From the NCBI GenBank assembly GCA_963170055.1, contig CAUJGJ010000444.1, positions 4,000,618 to 4,064,617 on the forward strand: a stretch of DNA of 64,000 nt, written 5' to 3'. The stretch comes from Halisarca cf. caerulea. Its lineage: Eukaryota > Porifera > Demospongiae > Chondrillida > Halisarcidae. Shown one piece after another: positions 33,023-45,148 of this stretch. Every line of letters begins with the position of its first letter. Position 1 is the stretch's first letter. The position numbers and the translations under genes were made by a program. The notes under the pieces are model-generated. The model was not told where the DNA came from, did not search any database, and saw only the letters and a program-made list of their open reading frames with translations.

Positions 33023-33794
33023 CACAGGGCATTTATATCAGCCCACAGCTGCTTGGGATTTGGGGCGTGCACGTACAAAATTTATAAACAACATCACCCC
33101 TAACAGTAAACAACGTCACCACAAATTGTAAACTACGTCACACTAAAGAGGACGTCACTGAAGGTTCCCCATGTAAGCAGATACCGATATTAGTGATGTC
33201 ACAGCCCCGTATCATGATACGTCATCAAAAATGGCCGTTTTATACCAGGCAAACAGAAATCAGCTTTTCCGGAGGAGAAAATGCCCTACAACTTTCCTGT
33301 TTGTTTCACTTTTCGATTTAATGTAGTCTTGGCTATAGGATTTTGCTTGTTGAATAATATTATAATAAGGTAAGCGAAAATAAATGCCGTATTTGTTTCC
33401 ATTTTTTGCCGATTTGGGCACCAAAAAAGTGTTTTTTTTTCAAATAAATGGTTTTAACAAGGTTATAGTCGTGAACAACAAGCAAATTCATATAGTTCAG
33501 ATATTTTGCTAGCGACTGAAGTAAATTTCGTGAAGCTACAGTGTCATCTTGTCCTCCGGAAATGGCAATTTCTGTCTTTTACCGAAAGTTTATGGCTCCT
33601 TTGTTGTTGCCTCAAACTTCTCTGTTTCGTACTGTTTCTTCTTTGGGTGTTCCTACAAATAACATTTGTTTAATTTTATTAAGTGTAACGTATAAGTTTA
33701 TCTGTATTGAAGGCATAATTTGCTATGAAATTTGGTCAAGTTTCGCGACGGCCATTTTACCGTAATATCCGAGGGCTGAAATAAATACCCTGTG
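33023..33794. mobile_element. Second CACAGG-ended non-autonomous element family
   Basis: The ends CACAGGGCATTTATATCAGC and GCTGAAATAAATACCCTGTG are inverted. The 2-bp duplication TA flanks them (33021-33022 and 33795-33796). It is 772 bp without an ORF. It shares terminal CACAGGG and the 2-bp target with the 1.3-kb family but has a different interior. Confidence 0.75.
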
Positions 33795-34366
33795 TAGGAC
33801 ATGTGTAGCAAAGTTGAAATATCTTGCAAGTTTCTACAAGCAATCCTTCACTAGAAAATGTCATAGTTGGCCCAGTGTGAACTTGATATACGTATTATGT
33901 ATTGAAGTCCTGCTCTCTGTGTTTGCTGTACATATACAACTGCCCTACTTCGAAAACCTCCATAACCTGAACCTTTTTTGGTCCCAAGCGTGTGGTTAGA
34001 GTGATTTGCTGAGTACATACGGTACATGACACAAGTTCCTTACGTGTTTCCGCAATTAGACGCAGAGATCTTTTCACAAGTTTATGAGGAAATCGTTCTG
34101 GGTTTCTGCGGAAAACTATCCAGGTTTCCGCGAAAACTTCCACAAAACACCTACCGTGGAGCTGGGCAATTATTATTGTTGTGCACAATGATACGTACGC
34201 GTCGTGTAGTCTATTATAAACCCTCTAACAAGACTTCAGCAACACTTCGAAAACAGACGGAAAACTTCAGATTTATATTTAAAAGAATAGTAATCACAGT
34301 CATGATACAGGTACTGACAAAAGTAATAACGAAATATAGAATCAAGATAAAAAAAATGAAAAACAA
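33795..34366. other. No gene seen
   Basis: A+T-rich sequence with short ORFs lacking recognisable motifs. Confidence 0.4.
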
Positions 34367-35248
34367 TCATTTGCTCCTGGATTTTCTACAAATTTCGTCC
34401 ATAGCATTTCTTAGTTCTCTGTCTGTGGCAATCTTGGACTCTGTTCTATCCGCTGGAAACTGATGGTAGCAAGCTTCCTGAATCGCTTCCACTCTCCACA
34501 CATCCAAGGCCACCTTCCCTGCTACGCCACGAAAGTTGGAGATTCTCTTCTCGTTCTCTGTGAAGAGGGTCTGCGTTAATCTCCCTGCCAGATTTCTTCT
34601 TGATTTGTAGCCATTCATGCATTGTCGGAGGATTGTATGGGCTACGGAGACTTTCTGACCTTCAGTGGAGACACTCCCAGACAGTTCTGTATCGCATACA
34701 GCACAGGCACTAGACCTATCACAAGTCAAATTACCGATCTCCCTCAGAATGGTGGCTTCTGCGTCTGCTTCAGGCTGTACCAGTGTAAATGTCAATGGGC
34801 CATCTTCAACTAGTGTAGGCGAAGGTTCTGGTAGACGAGTTAGGAGAGTTTGCTCCAGTACCGCAATTTTGGCCTTTAATCCGGAGGTGCTGTCTGCCAA
34901 ATCGTCAAAATACTGCTTAATGTCAGATAAGCCACTTTGTTTCAACACTTCGGCAATGTCCTCTATGGCCAGTCCATCAGGCTTTCGTCGTACCTCATTG
35001 CAAGTACTGGTAATAGAATCCCGATCACTCACAAAATCCGATTCTTCCCAGACCGTTTCACGAAAGGAAGGTGGGCTTGCTACTTCAAAAGTAAACAGCT
35101 TTTCTGAATTCACTCTACTCTGCTTTCCAGCCGACGTCCGAGTCGCTGCTTGTACGGGAATCTCAGGCGATACTTCGCTATCCGGGAGTGTGATAACCTT
35201 GCAGTTATACAGCTTTTTCGACTTTCCCCATATCGCAGTGACCAACAA
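34367..35248 (-). CDS. BEN-domain protein, 5' end unresolved
   Basis: The open frame (294 codons) begins without an ATG: its first codons are TTG TTG GTC, directly after a stop. The true start must lie in an unseen exon, or the gene is 5'-truncated. An N-terminal 'AIWGKSKKLYNCKVITL' recalls the small module of the other BEN protein here. The middle is acidic and Ser-rich with a helical segment (LKAKIAVLEQTLL). The last 80 residues form a BEN domain: 'RRNLAGRLTQTLFTENEKRI', 'SNFRGVAGKVALD', then 'DRELRNAMDEICRK'. The frame is unbroken and its base composition is CpG-richer than the transposon relics. The adjacent upstream sequence is a CpG-dense palindromic block. Confidence 0.6.
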   Translation of the reverse strand: MLVTAIWGKSKKLYNCKVITLPDSEVSPEIPVQAATRTSAGKQSRVNSEKLFTFEVASPPSFRETVWEESDFVSDRDSITSTCNEVRRKPDGLAIEDIAEVLKQSGLSDIKQYFDDLADSTSGLKAKIAVLEQTLLTRLPEPSPTLVEDGPLTFTLVQPEADAEATILREIGNLTCDRSSACAVCDTELSGSVSTEGQKVSVAHTILRQCMNGYKSRRNLAGRLTQTLFTENEKRISNFRGVAGKVALDVWRVEAIQEACYHQFPADRTESKIATDRELRNAMDEICRKSRSK

Positions 35249-35254
35249 TCAATT

Positions 35255-35380
35255 CTAATACACGTGCGTACGCGAACGTTCGCGGAACTCGACTTCCGCG
35301 TCTATGCACGTGCGCATGCAGGTCATTTCTGCGGATTAACCGCGGTTACGTGAGAAGATATTCGCGGATTAACGTAAGCA
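35255..35380 (-). promoter_or_regulatory. CpG-dense palindromic block upstream of the BEN ORF
   Basis: Within about 120 bp there are several perfect palindromes, GCGAACGTTCGC and AACCGCGGTT among them, and more CpGs than in any other part of the window. Its place directly upstream of the minus-strand BEN ORF suggests a promoter or an unmethylated island. That function is inferred. Confidence 0.4.
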
Positions 35381-35664
35381 ACTTGTGTCATGTACCGTAC
35401 GTACTCTCGGGTAGTACGTACTCCTCCTTCTGTCCCCTCTTATACATACAGTAAATAGTAAGTACATGCCTCTGATAGGAAGTGCTGATTTTCTCTTCCG
35501 ATTGAGATATGTACTTATTAAGCAAGACTCACCATAGTCTGCATGCTAGACCATCCCTACTAACATTCCAAAGCATGTGTTAGTGGAGACAATGTATAGT
35601 GCCAAACTAGTTTGTCATTGCCGATCCATTTCTCACTGGGCCATTTTCATACGTACGCCACCTT

Positions 35665-35753
35665 TCTCGCTTGCCTGGTGATGTCAGTCCCCGAAAATGG
35701 TCCAGCGATTATTGGGTTGGTAATGCCAGACTAGATCCACCATAGCGCATTCA
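35665..35753 (+). repeat. Dispersed repeat fragment shared with 17215-17292
   Basis: Same features as the earlier copy, ending AATGCCAGACTAG. Confidence 0.5.
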
Positions 35754-36105
35754 CATACATACATACATACTATAGCTATGGCACAGAAATGAAAGTCAAT
35801 CTCCACATGTAAGTTGTAACACCTCGGAGTCCAAAGCAGTGAATGTATGAATCCCAATATCTGAATGCGTACACACTGGAATATACTCTACACTGAGGTT
35901 TTGGTAGGTTTAACACTGTGTGAAGACAGTCTTATTATCTATGCTTGAATGAAGTAATTTCAAACTCACAAACTGTCCCCTCACTGGGCCTTGAGACACC
36001 AGTGCAACCACCTGCGTGTCCATCTTTGCATGTTGTAAAACAGAGTAGTATTTGCTACTCTGCCATGCCTTGAAGTACCCCTATGTATGTATGCACAGAA
36101 TTTAA

Positions 36106-39100
36106 CCCTCTGACCCGCGCCCTATACGCATATGTAACTACGGTTACATTTCTTTGAGAATATTTATTGAGAAAAGGGTGTGCATCCATGGATCACAGCT
36201 TTCATAGTCGTGAAGTAGCATAGTGTGGCTACCCTTCAATTGGTTAAAAGAATCATTTTGTTCACGAAGAATATAGATCGAGACCTTTAGATTTCAAGCT
36301 TTATTCGATGTTGTGTATGGCACAAATCGCGCATAACTCCGTTTATTTCAGGAAATGGCTTTGCAGAAAGACAACATCGGAAGGTTCTATATGACTGAAG
36401 AAGTGCTTGCATTCCTTCACGGAGACAGTGATTCAGATATAACTCTAGCGAAGGGTTGACTTATAATGATGAACGACCTAATTTGGACGACAGCAGTTTA
36501 GAGAGTGGTTTTAATGAAAAATGGGCGAAATACGTTCATGATCCTAGCTGCAGCGGCAACGTTTCAAGCACAATGACAGAAAATTCTGATGTCTGCAAAG
36601 GAGAAGAATCTCTTCTTGAGTACAGTGGAATTGTGTGTGGAAATTCAGAGTCAGAAACAAGCCAAGATAATAATAGCACTAGTGAAAGTGTGGTTGATGA
36701 AGGTGAAGGATCTAGCTATAGTGGAAGTGATGCCTGTAGTTGTCATAGTGTCGACAATGTGGAGTTTGATGTAGATAGCATTAGCTATGATGAAGGTGAA
36801 GACATGAAAGGCAGCAGTGAGAATGTGCATGAAGAGGAAGATCATGTTGTTGTTGACAAAGCTGATGTTACTGACAAATTGATGTCACTGAGGAAGTACC
36901 TAATGATGATTCAGATAGGAATACTAATCTGGGTGATGATATTGTACTATCTTCCTACACTGTTAGAGATTCAGTGCTAGCTGGTGGTACACTGAGTGAC
37001 TGTAATTTTGTTGATGATGATGATGGTGATGGTGGTGATGGTGGTGATGGTGATGATGGTGGTGATGATGATAATGATGGTGATGATGATGGTGGTGTTA
37101 CTGGTGTTGGTGGCGATGGTAATGGTCAAGGGTGTGGTGGTTGTGGTGGTGGTGTAGGGAGCCGTAGTGGTAGAGGGAGCCATAGTTTGTAGCGGTAGAG
37201 GGAGCCTTGGTGGCGGTAGAGGGAGCCGTGGTGGCGGTAGAGGGAGCCATGGTGGTGGTAGAGGGAGCTATGGTGGTGGTGGTAGAGGGAGCCATGGTGG
37301 TGGTAGAGGGAGCCGTGGTGGTGGTAGACAAGGATGTGGCAATGCAGATGTGCTTATTCCTCCCAATGCTGTTCCTATTACGACACATGATGATGACTAC
37401 ATAGCTCCAAAAGAATTCCAACCTCTCCGAATCCTGGGACCTCATTTACCAGATGTCTTGCAGGAAGAGCCACTGGAAATAGAATTATTCAGCCTTTTCG
37501 TGGATCAAGATGTTCTCCAGTGCTTACTAACAGCTACCAATGATTATGCAGAGAAGAATAGGAATACAAAAGCCAACATGTATAGAAGATTCAGAAGGCA
37601 TCCTTTGTCGTGTGAGGAAATCATATGCTATCTTGGCTGTCTTTTGTTATTGAACATCAATTCTGTCCGGAATTATTCCTATGTATGGAAGGAAACTAGC
37701 AGCCAGTACCTGATTAATTTACACCGCCTTATCAGTAAGGACTGCTTCGAGCAAATTTCATCATTTCTCCATATTGTCACTACTGCAGAAGAGTCTAACC
37801 TCTCCCCACACAAGTTGAAGAAAATTTTGCCCTAAATGAGACCATCAAGAAAAGATGCCTAAGTCTATACCAGCTACTGCAGCAATTGTCCATAGATGAG
37901 AGAATGGTGAAGAGCAAGGCCCATACTCATTTTCGGCAATATCTACGCAAAAAATCCACTAAATGGGGATATAAGTATTGGGTCTTGGCTGATCCAACTG
38001 GATTTACGATTGACTTTGATGTATACTACGGATCAGAACAACAAGGGCAATCAGGCAAAGGATTAGCCTATGATGTTGTCACAAAACTCATTTCACCATT
38101 CTTCTTTCAAGGCTATCAGTTGTTCTGTGATAACTTTTACACCAGTCCTACAATTCTATGTGATCTTCTCAACAGTGGAATATCTGCCACAGGCACACTA
38201 AGAACAAATTGAAAGGAAGTACCAAGAGAGGTCTGTGCTTTGAAGGATGCTCTTGATCGTCGGCACGTGCAGAGAGGAACTGGCTACTATGTCCGCCCCC
38301 CACAATCCAAAAGTGTCTATGTAGTGTGGAAAGATAGCAAATGCATCCCTGTAATGTCCACAGCATACCCTGGGCATAGCACCAATACTATCAAAAGAAG
38401 AATCAAGGATCAGGTCAGTGGGTTTAGTGAAGTGGTGAATGTGACGATTCCTGAAGCTGTCGAAGGCTACAATACTTATATGGGAGGAGTGGACAAATCT
38501 GATCAGTTTATAAGCTACAACAGAATCCTGCGAAAAACTGTCAGATACTGGAAGACCATGTTCTATCATCTTCTGGAGATAATCGTCACCAATTCGTCCA
38601 TCTTATATAACTGGAACAGAATGACAGCAGGAATGAAGAGAGTATCCCAAACACAGTTCCGAGACACCATCATCCAGCAAATTATTTCAAGGTATGGCAA
38701 GCCTGTTGTTGCTATAGAAAGCTTTACAATCTCCCATGGCAGCATATATAATGATGAACACAGCAAAAAAGAGGTGTGCTTTATGCCATATACAAAACAC
38801 AATCAGACAATGCCATGATTCCCCTTATCAGCCCCCACTGTGCCAAATTTTGAGAAAGAGACTGCCATTCCATCTGGCACAGTGAAACCAGCTCACTAGT
38901 TAGGAAGCAGTGGTTCAAGAACCGGCAACGAAAGCTAGCAGCTGAAGGCAACACCACCACTACTATTAGCGGCTTGTAGAACCCTAAAGGACGCCCACAA
39001 TGAAGTAGAAATTTGAAGGAAAGAAGAGGACAATACCGTCAGCACTAGCTAGTCTTACGAAGACAAAAGTATTTCCATAACTACCAATTGCGGGTTGGGA

Positions 39101-39577
39101 ATGTGTAGACATTAGAATTTAATTGCTTTGCTCTAAACAGCTGTATTTTGTGAGTAATTATATTAGTCTTTTGCTTGTGAACGTAGCTACAAATAATGAA
39201 AAGGCCGCATAATATTCACTTCGATAAAACGTCTTCTAGCTTAATGCAGGGAACGTCTATGAACATAAAATGTCTTTCAAACGAAAGCTAACATGCACAG
39301 CTTCCTTTCGAAGTCTGACATGTCAAATTTCATCAAGTCAACTTCTCAAAAATATTCGCAAAGATGAAGACGACGACTCACGGCGGACATAATTTGCTCC
39401 AAATACTAAAAGGTGATCAGGAATGCCAAGTGTTTAGTATGAGATTGAAGCCCTATGTATCCTCTATAAAATGATACCTAGGTCATATATACCAGATCTT
39501 CGCTCAAGGAATTAGACGCCTATATATTAGTAACCACAGGTGGCAATTTTAGCTAGTATAGGGCGCGGGTCAGAGGG
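36106..39577. mobile_element. piggyBac element with perfect TTAA target
   Basis: The ends CCCTCTGACCCGCGCCCTAT and ATAGGGCGCGGGTCAGAGGG are perfect 20-bp inverted repeats flanked by TTAA (36102-36105 and 39578-39581). It is 3472 bp with one transposase gene (plus). Confidence 0.95.
36358..38818 (+). pseudogene. piggyBac transposase, several frameshifts and a TGA
   Basis: Starts MALQKDNIGRFYMTEEV at 36358, shifts frame near 36455, and runs through an acidic leader. It shifts again near 36900 into a low-complexity region (Asp-Gly, then repeated RGSHGGG-type units at 37190-37330). The DDE_Tnp_1_7 domain follows: 'FQPLRILGPHLPDVLQ', then after a shift near 37835 'LSIDERMVKSKAHTHFRQ', 'LFCDNFYTSPTILCDLL' with a catalytic Asp, and 'YNTYMGGVDKSDQFIS' with another. 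TGA at 38209-38211 sits in 'LRTN-stop-KEVP', where Arg (CGA) is the simplest ancestor. The usual Cys-rich C-terminal finger is not recognisable. The gene is inactive although its termini are perfect. Confidence 0.85.
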
Positions 39578-39581
39578 TTAA

Positions 39582-41287
39582 TGTGAACCTGATATAATTG
39601 GTCGTCACGTATTTGGACAGACCTGCACTCTTACCTCAGACTCTGCCTTTCGAAGAATTCTTTGAACTGTTTCCTCCTTAAATGTAGGGAATCTGTTGTT
39701 CGTTTTAGAAAAGTTAAACATAATTTGCATAAAGAAAACAGTGAAACCCCTCGAAACCAAACCCTTTACACTGGCTGTTTTTAGGTCCTGTTCTCTAGTA
39801 TTTTTGTTGTACATATGGAATCTCTAATCTGGAAACCTTAAACCATACATTTTCTTTGCTCCAAAGGGTGTTTGGTTTTGAGAGGTTACACGGTAACGAG
39901 TAATTTGTGATGTACGCAGGTGTATAGTTACTCACGGTGGAAGTGGATTTTCTTTATCAATATCCTCAGACATAAGAGCCACCCATTCCCTAGGTCCTGC
40001 ACTGAAGTCACAGATGTCATCGGGATCTGGGCTTGGGGCTTCAGTGTAGTCAAGGTCGGCTACCAATCTATCAACTGTCATCATAGTTGAGCATCATTAA
40101 GGTATGGTTATTATGCTTGTACGTACGTGTGTATGAATGTTTTGTTTCAATGGTTACTCACCACTCAAAAGGAAATGCACTGATTTCTCATCCAAATCGG
40201 AGTCTGCACAATCTTCCTGCGTGCTATGATCAAAATATCATATGTATACCCCAGGTATTATGCTCAGCATGCATGCATAATGTGTTCTTGTCTACCTATG
40301 TGGACACAACATATTAGGGACTCCCTCAGTGAGAGCTACCTCTGGTACCACATGAGATATCGAGGGCACTTTTTGAGGTGTTACACCTGGTGGTGATTTA
40401 TTGTTGCTGGTTTTACTAGTGAAGAGGATTAAACAAATTTTTCTTGATATGTATAACTGTAACCTTGAACTGAGAACCCATGAAACTGGGAATATGCACA
40501 ATGCGTACAAATTCTTAGATACTATCACGACTGGTAATCCAGTACATGGGAATAGTTACTACAGGACAGTACTAAACGGACAAGTAAACTACAAATGGGG
40601 AGTTCAGACGAAGGAGTTTGAGTATGCACGTACGTATGTACATACTGTATATGTATACTTGATATTTGGCATGTAGTAATGCTGAAATAGGATGTTTTGT
40701 ACTTAACCAACAACTATATCTTACAGTTTTCTCTTCAGCATTGGATGTTGCTGACACGTCTTCATAACTCTCTGGATTTCACTGTGTGCAGGAAACCATG
40801 TTTTAAGTCTATGACAAAATATTTTTTCTACAATGATAAACTCATGCCTGCAACTTACAGGTGGTCTTTATGAGGGACCAGCATTACTGTCAGCCACAAC
40901 CTAATTCTGGTCATGTCATCCTTTGATGGAGTAAATACAAATGAAGTTATGGGCTGGTAGCGCCTTATGTAATGGTCCTGTCTATAAAATAGGGTAGCTT
41001 ACTGTTGTGAAGTCCATTTGCTGGGCCATCACGGTGTATAGGAAGAAGATTGTGTAAGTATACACATAATGTATAGGAACTTCTTACCATTTCTACAAAG
41101 ACTTCACAATCGTGTGCTCCTCTCTGTCGTGGAACACTCTAAATGTATCATATGTGTGATTTACAGCAAATGGATATCATCGCTTATAATTGTGGTTAAT
41201 CACCTTTGCCATATCAATGGACCAGTTGTCTTCCCCAGGATAGGCAGATTGGGCAAATTCCCTAGGTATATAATCAAGTGATTGGTG
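39582..41287 (-). other. Exon-like blocks, probable C-terminal part of MULE copy 2
   Basis: Minus-strand segments read as exons: 41280-41200 (containing 'PREFAQSAYPGEDNWSID'), 40985-40865 (containing 'YQPITSFVFTPSKDDMTR' and 'RLWLTVMLVPHKDH'), and 40085-39940 (acidic, containing 'PDPDDICDFSAGPREW'). They lie on the same strand and just downstream of the Ulp1-like exons, separated only by a CACAGG repeat, so one gene is plausible. I cannot assign a domain. Confidence 0.35.
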
Positions 41288-41289
41288 CA

Positions 41290-42611
41290 CACAGGGGCAT
41301 TATAGCGCTTTGTGGAAGTTGGGGATTATAGGCGACAAAGTTAAGGAATTTGTGGAATTTGTCACATTTTACCTCTACGTCATTACCAGCAGAAGGTAAA
41401 CGTTGTAATACGTCATCAGAAGCGGGCGCTAATGGTGGTTTAGCGATAGCAGAATCTTTCGAATCTTATCGACTTTGACAAGGCAAAAAGCCGTTTTGTG
41501 CCTTAATAAGTTTTGTTTAGGTATTTGTGGAAGCACATCAATGTTTAGTCGCAATGTTCAAGCTACACTAGTACCGTCAAAAAGGGCCAGGTACCGCCGA
41601 TATCGACCTTCCCACCTCGAATGATCGTTGCAGAAGGCCGAATCAATGTAAGAAAGTGCTGTGACAGGTAACTGCACTATACTATCCAGGATATCCTAGA
41701 TCACGAATGAAACACTAGCTAAAATCGGCAAAATGTTAGCATGCTCAGTCTACTTTCTGACTTTGTACTAATCGATTGATTTTGCACGCAAGCCAGTGCC
41801 ACTGTCTCTGCGTCTTAGTCGTCAAGTATGCCACTTTCGCCGCAGATATGACTATCAATGAAAAGAATATATGCATAAGAACTCACCGATACTTGTTGGA
41901 ACCATTAAATGAAAAATAGAACTTTCCGCACAACAAATTGCCGACCAGATCGATTGTTCACGTAGTCGATAACATTGTAGGGCGCTTATTTCCAATGTAC
42001 CATACGAATTAAATGCCCAATACTGATGACGCGCACCTTACGTCATCCTAAAATGGCGGATTGGAACCGTCCTGCAAATATATCGTGTTTTGGGGACGTG
42101 TACCCGGGACTTTTTCTGAACAACAAAAGAACCCAACGATTTAAAATACTTTTGTATACTTGTTTTCGCTGAGCGGGGATTATATAAGCAGGTTAGCCTA
42201 AGATATTACCATTTTAATTGTCATTTTTAGCCATTTTTACCCGCTAAAAGTACATTTTTCGTTATAAGTATTTCAGTTGGAGTTATATGTTCTCCGCTCA
42301 GCATCCATATCTTAAATGAACTTTACTCTTTCATCTCATGCCAGTTTCATCTCTTTGGGAGGCCGTCTACACGTCCCCAAATCGACATTTAAAGAAAAAG
42401 TGTACCTTTTTCAAAATCATCTTTATACTTCTGCGTATGACACATGGGCCTATTTTGTAGTTTATTGTTTTGATAAATAACATTAAAACACTAAACAGTT
42501 GTAAAAATCGACGTACATTGTTGTTTGAGCTGTAAAATTCGATGTATATATTACCATTTCGAGCGGCGGCCATTTTCTCCCCCAGTCGAAAAGCGCTATA
42601 ATGAGCCTGTG
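41290..42611 (+). mobile_element. CACAGG-family non-autonomous element, copy C (reference copy)
   Basis: The ends are CACAGGGGCATTATAGCGC and the inverse of CACAGGCTCATTATAGCGC. The 2-bp duplication CA flanks it at 41288-41289 and 42612-42613. It is 1322 bp with no ORF. An internal inverted module bounded by GAGCGGGGATTATATAAG and CTTATA/GTTATATG...CCGCTC (about 42172-42301) is kept in all copies, including the strongly diverged one at 1-788. Confidence 0.9.
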
Positions 42612-42649
42612 CAGGCACCCTTTTAAACAGAAAATTGCTATGATCACAC

Positions 42650-43812
42650 TCTTACTTGACTATGGCAGTTTGTTTTGAATTCCAGCTGGTGTTGTCCATC
42701 ATAAAAATGGATTTGTTGCTGCACTTTATCACCTGGAGACAATTGAAAGCATACATTGCTGTTGAATTTGCTAAAGGTGTACACATTTGTGAAGATGTAT
42801 GTATGTGACTTGGTCTGCTCACCCTTAGAGTCCAATGGCGATTGGCCACTATAGGGACCAGGACATGACTGTAGCCTGCTAATCCATCTTCCTAAATAGC
42901 AAAATATTTACATAAATGTGCTTACCTGATACATGTACTAGTAACATAATATGTTGATTAATATGGCAATTGTCAGGATCATAAGTAGTCAGTATTGCGT
43001 GTTGCTACACCTACTGGGATCAATGGGTTGGCAATGTAGTTCCCTGTTGCCAGGAATGTGTAATATTTGTGGCAGACAGGGTACACTTCTATGCCCTACA
43101 TGAAATATTATGATATATTGCATGGCAATGTACGTACTGCATATACACACAAAGTGCTAGATTTGTTTGTACATACCATTTGTTTTGCTTTGGCAGCAAC
43201 CATGGCTAAGAATGAATCCACTGACTAAAAGGATGAATATGAAATATATAGTACATACGTATGTACATAGTTGTACATTGATCACAATTATGTACATTGT
43301 GTGTGCATGTTGATTGAGATCTGTACTATATATGCAGTGTTAGATTTAAGGTTCAAATTATGGTGGATGGACAAATGTCCTAGCAATATCATTTGAGGTC
43401 AGACAATTTCAGCTTTGCTCAAACCATTTTTTAGATAAAAACATAAATCTGTAACATCACAGTGTGCATATCAAATGAGCAATTGGTAGTACTCATCAAA
43501 AGTCCAATTCAGTACTTTTTGGGCTGGCTAAAATACCAAGATGGTCGAACAATCTCTGAATGCTGACCATTGTTATAACACTGTGTATGTACATACATTC
43601 ATGTGCTTGTATGTATAGCAGATACTGGGGAACTGGATATGCAATGGAAGTATTACCTCTCCACTGAGATCATGGCCACTGAGCACATCAATGAGGTCAT
43701 TGGCCATGGTCATTGGCACATGGCCTTGTGCATAGATGTACTGTGTAAAGCAGTTCTCTTGCGTGTCTGCTTTGACAGCACTGTCCACTTCCTCCTTGGC
43801 AAATGTTTGTGA
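42650..43812 (-). pseudogene. MULE copy 2: Ulp1/C48-like protease exons
   Basis: In minus-strand order: about 43812-43660 (containing 'CFTQYIYAQGH' and 'DLIDVLSGHDLSGE'), about 43227-43185 (SVDSFLAMVAAKAKQM), about 43095-43000 (GIEVYPVCHKYYTFLATG), about 42895-42826 (GYSHVLVPIVANRHWTL) and about 42760-42665 (containing 'VQQQIHFYDGQHQ'). 'PIVANRHWTL' followed by 'IHFYDG' matches the catalytic His-Trp and Asp segments of Ulp1-type SUMO peptidases. The Gln and Cys segments were not found; they would come next, where the CACAGG repeat has inserted. Whether it is functional cannot be told. Confidence 0.5.
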
Positions 43813-44029
43813 CCATGAATTCTTCTCTGCTGTTGAGGAACCTATTCAGTGTTCATTGACCAATGACATTATGTTATAAGGAGAGCTAAGGTTGTAACTA
43901 ATAATTGTATTACCATCAAATCCATGTAAGCTGTCAGATTTTGTACGGCATTACTTTACGGTATCTGGTACTGTAAGAGAGTGTCAGTGAGCATTGTTAT
44001 TGACTTTACCATTATTTAATATCAAGCGT

Positions 44030-44365
44030 ACCTTCTTCTGGATCTCTGTTGTAGTCTTGCTCTGATGAGCGCTTCAATGGAAGTGTCATCAGGTCCACTG
44101 TTGTGTAAACACCCCATACTTTACTTAAATAATACGTACGTAGTCTATATAGCACAGTGCATGCACAACACACTTACAAGATGTAGTCTTTTGAAGAGAT
44201 GGTGAGGGGTTAGGGCTAGTAGGAGTCGCCACTGTAGTGTGAGATACATGAGTAAACATTTCAGTTAGACATGGGTTGAAGTGCAGTGCATTTTCTCTTA
44301 CTTTGCTGCCCATCTACTGGGTCCAGATCAGCAATTCTGGGACGTTTTTCCCAGATTTCAACTTC
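44030..44365 (-). pseudogene. MULE copy 2: acidic linker exons
   Basis: Two exon-like blocks, 44365-44285 ('ELDQTEEECQAQEVEIWEKR' and a basic end) and 44100-44030 ('LMTLPLKRSSEQDYNRDPEE'), have plausible splice sites and lie between the SWIM and Ulp1-like parts. In copy 1 this position holds the CXXC finger, which is missing here. No domain recognised. Confidence 0.35.
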
Positions 44366-44428
44366 TTGGGCCTGGCATTCCTCTTCAGTTTGGTCAAGTT
44401 CTGAGACAGAGTGAGAAAGTGATATATA

Positions 44429-44851
44429 CAAGGGTGTATAAAAACCATTTAAAAATGGTAGAAGGATGTAGGATTGACACAGGATCGTGCAAAAAGCCAT
44501 TATCAAAAAAGGATTCTCCAAAAACACTTGGAACAAGGGTAAGGGTCCCGCAGCACATATGTACTGTATTATGTGCTGCACATGCGGGATGTAGGAATTT
44601 GCACAGTGTGCACTCAGTCCAACTAAACTCTGTCTAGCCCAATACCCATCTAGCCTCATGTATGTGTAGCCCTATGCTCATCTAGCCCTATGCCTGTCTT
44701 GAACTTTGCCCACCTAGCCCTCTACCGGTTTTGCAACTTACCCTTGTTCCAAGTGTTTTCGGAGAATCCTTTTTTGATAATGGCTTTTTGCACGATCCTG
44801 TGTCAATCCTACATCCTTTTACCATTTTTAAATGGTTTTTATACACCCTTG
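44429..44851. repeat. Foldback repeat with 115-bp inverted arms
   Basis: The left arm 44429-44543 starts CAAGGGTGTATAAAAACC. The right arm 44737-44851 ends with its inverse. The arms are nearly perfect. The spacer (193 bp) contains CTAGCCCTATGC-type short repeats and a small hairpin built on CCCGCAGCACATA. Part of the arm (ATGTAGGATTGACAC) recurs inverted at 46806-46820, so the foldback may be the left end of a larger element, 44466-46820. Confidence 0.7.
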
Positions 44852-45148
44852 TTCGTATGGTTTTTCCTTTTATAGCGAATTAACGGTTGCTTGAATAGGT
44901 TCAAGTTCCACTGCAGTTGAGAAGGAACACGATCAAATCTTGCAAGACGAAGAAACTAAAAATCTATGCAGTTACCTGACTAATGTACGTCAATGTACCC
45001 ATCTAAAAACAAATGCTAGAACAAAAAGAGCGCTGAAGTCGATGATCATCGAAGTACAGACCTTTGTACATACGCGTACGTCTAGTCTCGCCTAGCCATT
45101 TCGCCGATCTGAAAATGGCTGATCTGGCGAATATATGGGATTTGCGTA

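Noticed and set aside
36974..37192. Asp-Gly-rich ORF as a separate gene
   Set aside because: It is the low-complexity leader of the frameshifted piggyBac transposase.
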